A program made the translations under genes and the position numbers. This document shows, piece after piece, positions 7,714 through 13,147 of a stretch of 30,784 bases of DNA. The notes under the pieces were generated by a model. The model was not told where the DNA came from, did not search any database, and was given only the letters and a program-made list of their open reading frames with translations. The DNA is from RYN-433 sp036558265. Lineage in GTDB: Bacteria; Planctomycetota; Phycisphaerae; Tepidisphaerales; Tepidisphaeraceae. The stretch covers positions 1 to 30,784 of the forward strand of contig DATBFY010000204.1 in assembly GCA_036558265.1 (NCBI GenBank), written 5' to 3'. Positions within the stretch are counted from its first letter, which is position 1. Every line of letters begins with the position of its first letter.

Positions 7714-8253
7714 GGTCAGGCACAGGCCGGCGCGACGGCGCCGGATCCGGCGGATGATTCGCCAGCCCGCCATCGACGGAACGATGGTCGTTGCGATCGC
7801 CGTCGGCAGCAAAAACGAGAATCGCACCTGAACCCAAAAGAAATGGCGGCGATCCTTCGGCCCGGCGCCGGTCGAGCTCCCGCTGGACCAATTCAGGCCG
7901 GCACGAACCAACCAAGCCGGTGCGTCGCCGCCTGTACGTTCCAGGCGCCCGAAGTCGCCGTCGTCGCGCCGATGGAACCAAGCCTCGCGGGGCACGGTAC
8001 CAATGCTCGCATAGCCGGACGTGTCGATCGTCTCCTCGTTCCAGTCGAGATCCAGCGTGCCGGGGGTGGACCAAGCCCGCCGATTGATCATGATGATTCG
8101 GTCCGGTTCGACTCGGACGGAGCTGCGCGAGATGACCTCGCCGCCCCGGCGGCTCCGCGCCCATTGCACGATGATCGCCGCGGTCACCATCAGGCACAGC
8201 ATCAGCGCGAGCAATGTCGTAGCGTTCAGAAGGATGCGGGGGAGGCGCTTCAT
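7648..8253 (-). CDS. ribbon-tailed membrane protein, array copy 2
   Basis: A 201-residue paralog. The anchor is MKRLPRILLNATTLLALML. The middle of about 110 residues (Trp-, Arg- and Asp-rich) has no evident similarity to that of copy 1. A second hydrophobic segment (about 145-165, FSFLLPTAIATTIV) is followed by a basic RRIRRRR run and a complete ribbon, CLTCGYDLRATPDRCPECG (Cys178, 181, 192, 195), six residues from the end. The stop overlaps the start of copy 1 (ATGA). Its own ATG also overlaps a TGA that ends a ribbon remnant (8250-8285), a scar of a lost or displaced upstream copy. The start at 8253 is set by the family's MKR-LPRILLN opening. Function unknown. Confidence 0.8.
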   Translation of the reverse strand: MKRLPRILLNATTLLALMLCLMVTAAIIVQWARSRRGGEVISRSSVRVEPDRIIMINRRAWSTPGTLDLDWNEETIDTSGYASIGTVPREAWFHRRDDGDFGRLERTGGDAPAWLVRAGLNWSSGSSTGAGPKDRRHFFWVQVRFSFLLPTAIATTIVPSMAGWRIIRRIRRRRAGLCLTCGYDLRATPDRCPECGTIPSR

Positions 8254-8285
8254 GTGGGCGGGATCGTACCACACGCCGGGCACGC
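8250..8285 (-). pseudogene. ribbon remnant before array copy 2
   Basis: Reading into the ATGA overlap at the start of copy 2, the minus strand encodes C-P-A-C-G-T-I-P-P-T and a stop. This is the terminal half of the family zinc ribbon (consensus CPECGTIP) with no gene body attached. Upstream the similarity fades within about a dozen codons. It looks like what remains of a family member after the orphan BatA-type gene came to lie here. Confidence 0.6.
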
Positions 8286-8313
8286 CCCGTCGTCGCGTCC
8301 AACGTCCGCTCCA

Positions 8314-8982
8314 TCACAACCCCTCCGGCACGGCACCGGCCGTCCCCAGGTACTCGATCGCCTGCCGCACGAACACCGGAAAGCTCGCCTGCAACGGCCA
8401 ATTGCTCTTCGCCAGGTCGAATGTGACGACGATCTCCCGCCGCCCGGCGTCGCTCCCGAGTACCAGCGGCCCCCTGTCCCCGTCGATCAACGTCCCCCAC
8501 CCCTTCCCTGCGTCCACCATCCGCACGGTCTCGACGTAGACCTTTTTCGGCACGATCCCGCGCACCGCCGGATGATCCGCCACCTTTCCCGTCGCCCGCA
8601 CGTTCGTCAACATCACCTCGGCACCCTTCTCGTCCATCACCGCCTTCAACGCGCCGCCCTTCGGCAGGCAATCCACGAACAGCAACCCGCCACGTTTGGG
8701 CAACTCTGTCGGAACGTGCCGATCGAACACCGTCACGTCCGCCACCACGCGGTCCGCCCGGTAGTCCTTAGGCGTGATCGTCCGTACCGCCACGTCCGGT
8801 GTCGCCGCGATCGCCTTGTTGAGGAACGGATTCCCTTCGGTGACGATCAGCACCGACAACGTGTCCCGCCCCGCCCGCCCGGCCGGCCCGTCCGCACCCG
8901 CGGCCGTTTCCGGCTGCGCCGCCCCCAGCGCGATCATCATACGAGCGGCCCAGCGCACAACGACAAGAGAAACTCGCGTCAT
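8314..8982 (-). CDS. orphan BatA/VWA-protein C-terminal domain
   Basis: A 222-residue protein that resembles the C-terminal part of BatA-type aerotolerance proteins (N-terminal membrane domain plus von Willebrand A), a module with a class-I-amidotransferase-like fold. Recognisable elements are VLIVTEGNPFL (near residue 43), TVFDRHVP with an LP-R-GGLLFVD segment, DHPAVRGI, and near the end VVTFDLAKSNWPLQASFPVF, followed by a helix. The VWA domain and its MIDAS motif are absent. In their place are about 30 residues that look like a signal peptide or anchor (VSLVVVRWAARMMIALGAA). The start is well supported by GGAGGA (8987-8992), a strong ribosome binding site unlike those of the flanking array genes. 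It breaks the array between copies 2 and 3. The role could be protein-protein contact at the envelope. Confidence 0.68.
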   Translation of the reverse strand: MTRVSLVVVRWAARMMIALGAAQPETAAGADGPAGRAGRDTLSVLIVTEGNPFLNKAIAATPDVAVRTITPKDYRADRVVADVTVFDRHVPTELPKRGGLLFVDCLPKGGALKAVMDEKGAEVMLTNVRATGKVADHPAVRGIVPKKVYVETVRMVDAGKGWGTLIDGDRGPLVLGSDAGRREIVVTFDLAKSNWPLQASFPVFVRQAIEYLGTAGAVPEGL

Positions 8983-9004
8983 CAGATCCTCCGCTTGAAA
9001 CAAG

Positions 9005-9766
9005 TCATTCCCGTCGCCGCCGCCCTTTAGGCCGCGACCCGTTACTACTGACGGGTCCGAGGACGCGCCTTGCACCCGTCCTCGGCGGATTGTCGCAGAA
9101 CAGAACCACCACGCCCCAGACAAATGACAAGCCATCCGTGCGCCTTCGTGGCTGCTTCTGTCTGCTCGTCGCGGGCCGGATAGTACCGCACTCCGGGCAG
9201 CGCTCCGGCGTCGCGCGGAGGTCGTAGCCGCAGGTGGGGCACAGGCCGGCACGATGGCGTCTGCGGTGTCCCAGCCAGAAGCATCCGCGTGCTGCCGACG
9301 GCACAGACAGCAGCAGAGCGATCGCCCAGAACGGCGCGACCGCCTCCCACCGCGAAGCGTTCCGGACCCTCGTCGCGTCCCACGAGAAGTATCGGAAGCC
9401 CGCCCATAACCGCCCCAGATCGTCATGGAAGGCGCCGTAGCGGGGCATTTGGCCGGCGGACGTGGCGGCGTGGGAGGGATCGGCGCCCCACCGCTCCTCG
9501 ATCCGCTCGCGGTAGGTCCGGCCATCGGGCTGCACGCGGTCGGCGCGCTGGGCCCAACGCATCATCCCGATCCTGCCGCTACGGGCCTCGACCAACACCT
9601 GCGTCCAGCGCGTTTGATCGTATCGGTCGTGTTCGTCCCGGAATCGCCAGCCATAGAACTGATCCGTGATGAAGTAGCTGCGCACCCACAGCACGGCGGT
9701 CGCCACGCAAAGCACGAGCGATACCACCGTCGCGGCGTTCAGCGGGATGCGGAGCAAGCGCTTCAT
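9005..9766 (-). CDS. ribbon-tailed membrane protein, array copy 3, extended C-terminus
   Basis: A 253-residue paralog. The anchor MKRLLRIPLNAATVVSLVL is nearly identical to that of copy 1. The middle is long and Arg/Trp-rich (about 30-150), then come a second hydrophobic segment (FWAIALLLSVPSAA), a basic run and an intact ribbon CPTCGYDLRATPERCPECG. The odd point is the end. The other copies stop 3-10 residues after the ribbon, but here 59 further residues follow, including a hydrophobic stretch FVWGVVVLF and a basic end. The expected stop/start overlap is gone and the next gene is the BatA-type one, 22 bases away. The tail probably comes from sequence brought in next to the array. The start overlaps the stop of copy 4 (ATGA, 9763-9766). 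Confidence 0.78.
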   Translation of the reverse strand: MKRLLRIPLNAATVVSLVLCVATAVLWVRSYFITDQFYGWRFRDEHDRYDQTRWTQVLVEARSGRIGMMRWAQRADRVQPDGRTYRERIEERWGADPSHAATSAGQMPRYGAFHDDLGRLWAGFRYFSWDATRVRNASRWEAVAPFWAIALLLSVPSAARGCFWLGHRRRHRAGLCPTCGYDLRATPERCPECGTIRPATSRQKQPRRRTDGLSFVWGVVVLFCDNPPRTGARRVLGPVSSNGSRPKGRRRRE

Positions 9767-9828
9767 CGAGAAGGAATTGTACCGCACTCGGGGCAGCGGT
9801 CGGGCGTGGCGCGGAGGTCGTATCCGCA
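9719..9828 (-). repeat. junction repeat, copy b
   Basis: The second copy of the 110-base junction (105/110 identical to 7604-7713). It spans the ribbon end of array copy 4, the ATGA overlap and the anchor-coding start of copy 3. The two copies are about 2.1 kb apart in the same orientation, so recombination between them would delete or duplicate copies 2-3 and the BatA-type gene. Confidence 0.9.
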
Positions 9829-10185
9829 ACGGACGCAAACGTTCCAGCGTCGGAGCAGGGTTTCGAGGTTCCGGCCCGCCGCCTGCCGAAGCAGCATCAG
9901 GCCGGGAGCGACAGTGGCTACGCCGGCGAACAAGTACAACGACAGCATCACCAGATTGGGTGGGCGAAAGGGCGGACGTCCGATCAGCCATATCCCCGCC
10001 ACGGGAAGGACGCACGTCAGCGCGGCGCCGAACCAGCACGCGGCCGACCGACGATTCATCCGTCGCCATTCGGCGCGGATCTGGTTCTTCCGTGGCTGGG
10101 GCACGCTCTTGAGCGAGGACATTAACCGCTGGAGTTCGTCCCGACCCATCAACGTGTCCAGCGGGATGCGGAACAGGCGCGTCAT
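9763..10185 (-). CDS. ribbon-tailed membrane protein, array copy 4, variant architecture
   Basis: A 140-residue relative with a different front. The first residues MTRLFRIPLDT still echo the family opening, but the next 40 are charged and non-hydrophobic (KSVPQPRKNQIRAEWRR). Two hydrophobic segments follow (about 48-68 and 77-99), then LLRRW and the complete ribbon with Cys117, 120, 131, 134, ending CGTIPSR exactly as in copy 2. It may thus be a chimera of a different two-pass protein with the family tail. Nine bases before the ATG is TATGAT, in a possible -10 position, and no Shine-Dalgarno sequence is seen. It lies about 125 bases downstream of the GNAT gene, with ATGA coupling to copy 3. 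Function unknown. Confidence 0.78.
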   Translation of the reverse strand: MTRLFRIPLDTLMGRDELQRLMSSLKSVPQPRKNQIRAEWRRMNRRSAACWFGAALTCVLPVAGIWLIGRPPFRPPNLVMLSLYLFAGVATVAPGLMLLRQAAGRNLETLLRRWNVCVRCGYDLRATPDRCPECGTIPSR

Positions 10186-10309
10186 GCCTCGGGCATCATA
10201 ATATTTCGGCGGGCAAACATCGCCGGGCACTCGCGGCGGGAACCGGGCGTCCCGCCCGTCCCGGACCACCCTCCCACGCCCCGTGCCGCGTCCCGCAGCG
10301 CCGCGACGC

Positions 10310-10768
10310 TCACCCCACGTGCGTCGGGGCGGCCAACTCCAACGCCATCAGTTGTCGATCCGTCTTCACGACAAACCCCGCCCGCCGATAAGCCGCCTGG
10401 GCCGCCGCGTTGTCGGGCCCGGTTTCGACCTTGATGGCCCGCAGGCTGCGGGCGGCGCACCATGCCCGCACTTCCGCCAGCGCCGCCGTCGCCAGCCCGC
10501 GTCCGCGATACCCCGGCTGGACGTACAGGTCGTCCACGATCGCGATCAGGCCGCCGTACTCCATGCTGTAGCACACGGTCACGACCACATGTCCCACGGC
10601 CCTCGAACCGGCCTGGATCAGCCACACCTGACCCAGCCGCGCATCGGCCACGAGCTCGGCAAAGATCCCGGCGGCGCGCCGGTGATCCAACGGGTAGCCC
10701 CCCTCAGCATAGAATTCCGCCATCAGCGCGACCAGCCGCTCGATGTCGTCCGCCGATGCTTTCCTCAT
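10310..10768 (-). CDS. GNAT family N-acetyltransferase
   Basis: A 152-residue single-domain GCN5-related acetyltransferase, transferring acetyl from acetyl-CoA to an unknown amine. The acetyl-CoA pyrophosphate-binding loop is clear (VQPGYRGRGLATAAL, about residues 82-96). Before it comes the beta-4 strand IVDDLYV. After it come the KVETGPDNAAAQAAYRRAGF segment with the conserved Asn and Tyr and a C-terminal strand. The start is supported by GAGGG (10777-10781) eight bases upstream. It sits within the array of ribbon-tailed membrane proteins but carries no ribbon and has its own ribosome binding site, so it may be an unrelated insertion rather than a functional partner. Confidence 0.92.
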   Translation of the reverse strand: MRKASADDIERLVALMAEFYAEGGYPLDHRRAAGIFAELVADARLGQVWLIQAGSRAVGHVVVTVCYSMEYGGLIAIVDDLYVQPGYRGRGLATAALAEVRAWCAARSLRAIKVETGPDNAAAQAAYRRAGFVVKTDRQLMALELAAPTHVG

Positions 10769-10854
10769 GGCGTCAACCCTCGGTGTGACCTGTTACACGA
10801 CGCACTGCCGGGAGAATCCACGGATCGACCGACGCGAGAAGAACCATCGCTGCA

Positions 10855-11256
10855 TCACCGGGGCGTCCCGCATTCCGGGCACCGCTCGGGCGTCGCGCGG
10901 AGGTCGTAACCGCAGATGGGGCACAGGCCGGAAATGCGACGTCGCTCCCGACACCGTTCACGAAACCGCGCCTTGAGCCGGCAAGCCGGCGCCACGCTAA
11001 AGGCCACTGAGCTCGCGGCATAAGGGAACCAGCTCGACCGCAGGAGTATCTGGCCGTGCGGTGTTGGCGGCCCACTCTGCCAGACCAGGTTCCTCGCACT
11101 CACCGGTTCTATTTGATGCTTCAAAGCGATCGCGATCTGCTCCGACAGACTCGGTAAGGTCCAACGGCCCCACGTCCACAGGATAAGCGTCGCCATGAGC
11201 AGTACCAACGACAGTACGGTCGCGACGTCTAGCAGGATGTTCAAGACGCGTCTCAC
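10855..11256 (-). CDS. ribbon-tailed membrane protein, array copy 5
   Basis: A short 133-residue paralog starting at GTG. The family anchor is present (VRRVLNILLDVATVLSLVL, hydrophobic to about residue 27), followed by a middle of only about 45 residues, a hydrophobic segment (WFPYAASSVAFSVAPA), a basic run rich in Arg and the ribbon with Cys112, 115, 126, 129, ending CGTPR. The GTG overlaps the stop of copy 6 by four bases (GTGA, 11253-11256), the same coupling as at the other junctions. The small middle region shows how freely the centre varies. Function unknown. Confidence 0.78.
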   Translation of the reverse strand: MRRVLNILLDVATVLSLVLLMATLILWTWGRWTLPSLSEQIAIALKHQIEPVSARNLVWQSGPPTPHGQILLRSSWFPYAASSVAFSVAPACRLKARFRERCRERRRISGLCPICGYDLRATPERCPECGTPR

Positions 11257-11897
11257 AATCGCGGGATCGTACCACACTCCGGGCACCGCTCGGGCGTCGC
11301 GCGGAGGTCGTAACCGCAGGTGGGGCAGACGCCGGCGGCTTGACGCCGTTTGCAGCGCCGCCGAACGGCGGCCAGGGTTCGTACGCCGGGAATGGCGGTG
11401 AACGACGCGAAGACCGCCCAGTAAGGTACCGCGACCAGACGCAGGGAACGGACCAGAGAACCATCCGGATTGTCCACGTCGACGCGAGAGGAGACGGCGA
11501 AGCCTGCCCACAGCAACCCGCCGTCTTCCCGCACCCGATCTTCCATCTGCTCGACTTCTCCGCTGCCGTCGCCCGGGTCCAGCGCGTAAGTCTTCGATCG
11601 GAGGTCGAGGTCCTCGTCCGCCGTCATGACGAAGGCCCGCTGGCCGGTCGAGACGGTTTTGTCGACGACCAGGAGCAGTCGGCCGAACTCGGACTGGACG
11701 GACCACTCGATCACCCTGCCGCCGTGGATCTCCGTGCGATCCACCACCCACCGCCGCCCCTCGGGCCCGTACAACAGTTGTTGCCGAACGACGTCCTTGT
11801 GCCCGTAGCTCCGAACCCACATCACCCCTGTCGCGAGGCACAATAGGAGCGACGCCACCGTTGCTGCGTTCGGCAGGATGCGTAGGAGGCCCCTCAT
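11253..11897 (-). CDS. ribbon-tailed membrane protein, array copy 6
   Basis: A 214-residue paralog. The anchor is MRGLLRILPNAATVASLLL. The extracytoplasmic middle of about 130 residues is acidic (for example DEDLDLRSKTYALDPGDGSGEVEQ) and unlike those of the other copies. A second hydrophobic segment is YWAVFASFTAIPGV, followed by RRRCKRR and a ribbon with Cys191, 194, 205, 208 ending CGTIPRL. The stop overlaps the GTG of copy 5. The ATG overlaps the TGA of a frameshifted ribbon remnant (11894-11897), so a further upstream copy once existed. It is the first intact gene of the array in the direction of transcription. Function unknown. Confidence 0.8.
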   Translation of the reverse strand: MRGLLRILPNAATVASLLLCLATGVMWVRSYGHKDVVRQQLLYGPEGRRWVVDRTEIHGGRVIEWSVQSEFGRLLLVVDKTVSTGQRAFVMTADEDLDLRSKTYALDPGDGSGEVEQMEDRVREDGGLLWAGFAVSSRVDVDNPDGSLVRSLRLVAVPYWAVFASFTAIPGVRTLAAVRRRCKRRQAAGVCPTCGYDLRATPERCPECGTIPRL

Positions 11898-11970
11898 GCC
11901 TTCAGGATCGTACCATACTCCGGGCATTGCTCGGGCGTCGCGCGGAGCGTGGCCGCAAATTCGGCAGAGG
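11894..11970 (-). pseudogene. frameshifted ribbon remnant before array copy 6
   Basis: The minus strand encodes G-L-C-R-I-C-G-H, then after a loss of two bases L-R-A-T-P-E-Q-C-P-E-Y-G-T-I-L-K-A and a stop that overlaps the ATG of copy 6 (ATGA). This is the family ribbon with a frameshift between the two CxxC knuckles and with the last Cys changed to Tyr. The gene body upstream is not recognisable and the permease gene ends about 100 bases away. Confidence 0.65.
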
Positions 11971-12077
11971 CCGGCGAGCGGTGGCGGCGAGTTCCAAGGC
12001 GTCGCGGAGGGCGATCCAGAACAGGCTCGCGGCAGGCCATGCCCCCCTCATGGCCTCGAAGTCTTCCACCCACGCAT

Positions 12078-12950
12078 TTATTCGCGAACGTATGCCCGTC
12101 CCAACGCCGCCGGCGCCCCGGAACGACCGGCGACCCCCGCCAGCGCCAGCAGGCTCACGGCATAGGGCAAGACCTTAAAAAGCTGACTTGTCGCGCCGGA
12201 GAAACCGCTGTGGACCTCCAGGAGGTTAGTCAGCGCCCGGAGGAGTCCGAACAGCATTGCCCCCGCAAGCACCCCACCCGCCGACCAGCGACCGAAAATG
12301 ACGATGGCCAGCGCGAGGAATCCCTGGCCCTCGGTCATGTTCTCCACGAATCCCTGGACCCGCATCGTGGAGAGGTACGCCCCCGCCAGACCCGCGCAGG
12401 CGGCGCCGAAAACCAGGGCCAGCAGCCTTCGACGATTGACCGCCAGACCGGCGGCATCGGCGGCCTCGGGCGCCTCACCCATCGCCGACAGTTCCAGTCC
12501 CCGTCGAGTGAATTGCAGGTAGCCCCAGACGCCGGCAACCAGGAGCAGTGCCGTGAGGGTCATCCAGGAGGGATGGATGCCCGTGAGGGATCGCTCGGCC
12601 ATGGCGTCATTGAGGCGCTTGTACGCCAGCGCGGTCGCGCCGAATGCGAGCAGGTTGACCCCGGTGCCCGTGACGATCTGGTCGGCGGCGAACATGAGGG
12701 TGGCGATGGCAAAGATCCCCGCGAGCAGGGTCGCCGCCAGGACGGCTGCGAGGAGCCCCGAGGCAGGTCCGACGTACCCATTGGCCACCCAAGCCGCAAA
12801 CGCCCCCACCAGCATCATGCCCTCGATGGCGATGTTCACCAGGCCGGCCCGTTCGACCATCAATTCCCCGACGGCCGCGAGGAGGAGCGGGGTGGCGTGG
12901 AGGATTGCCGCCTGAAGGGATTCGGTGAAGGGGAGCGACATCGGCGGCAT
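12078..12950 (-). CDS. ABC transporter permease, BMP/nucleoside (simple sugar) type
   Basis: A roughly 290-residue integral membrane protein with about eight to ten hydrophobic segments. It begins with LQAAILHATPLLLAAVGELMVERAGLVNIAIEGMML, characteristic of the second permease of BMP-type ABC importers (YufQ/RnsD-like, BPD_transp_2 family) that take up nucleosides or sugars. The cytoplasmic loop G-EAPEAADAAGLAV-RRR is the expected ATPase contact. Its usual partners (lipoprotein BMP receptor, double ATPase and first permease) are not in the window on the downstream side, and the upstream neighbour is divergent, so it is either the last gene of a split operon or an orphan. The frame stays open to 12962. 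ATGs at 12950 and 12941 are both possible and neither has a ribosome binding site. Confidence 0.88.
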   Translation of the reverse strand: MPPMSLPFTESLQAAILHATPLLLAAVGELMVERAGLVNIAIEGMMLVGAFAAWVANGYVGPASGLLAAVLAATLLAGIFAIATLMFAADQIVTGTGVNLLAFGATALAYKRLNDAMAERSLTGIHPSWMTLTALLLVAGVWGYLQFTRRGLELSAMGEAPEAADAAGLAVNRRRLLALVFGAACAGLAGAYLSTMRVQGFVENMTEGQGFLALAIVIFGRWSAGGVLAGAMLFGLLRALTNLLEVHSGFSGATSQLFKVLPYAVSLLALAGVAGRSGAPAALGRAYVRE

Positions 12951-13147
12951 TTTAGACGCCAATCAATTTGCTGGCGCTGGATGCGAAAGCCGACTATGAC
13001 GAATATGATATTCATATGTGTGTATATAGTATTTTCTAAACTTCGAATTATTTGCACTCCGTCCACAACAGTGTTAGCATTCCGGCGTTAAATGCGTTGG
13101 TTGTGGGTATCAGGCGAGGACCTCTCGAGGAAAGGTTGGGCCATTTC
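12951..13147. other. AT-rich divergent promoter region
   Basis: A strongly AT-rich patch (about 12998-13052) in a GC-rich segment, between the divergent permease and surface-protein genes. It includes an inverted repeat GAATAT-G-ATATTC (13001-13013), a TGTATATAGTATT run and several possible -10 elements. It probably holds the promoter of the surface protein, and the palindrome is a candidate operator. Individual boxes cannot be assigned with confidence. Confidence 0.5.

Noticed and set aside
7651..8671. A 536-residue fusion protein reading through array copies 2 and 1
   Set aside because: The long frame only opens because copy 2 is read out of frame. Both genes have their own anchors, ribbons and an ATGA overlap, so two proteins are much more likely.
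7652..11910. TACAAT/TACGAT -10 boxes before the coupled array genes
   Set aside because: In these places the bases are the Gly-Thr-Ile codons of the upstream ribbon, so conservation is explained by coding. They may still act as promoters but cannot be counted as evidence.
11949..13091. 380-codon open frame on the plus strand
   Set aside because: Antisense to the permease gene, which has clear family motifs. The frame is rich in Arg, Gln and Gly and has no recognisable domain.
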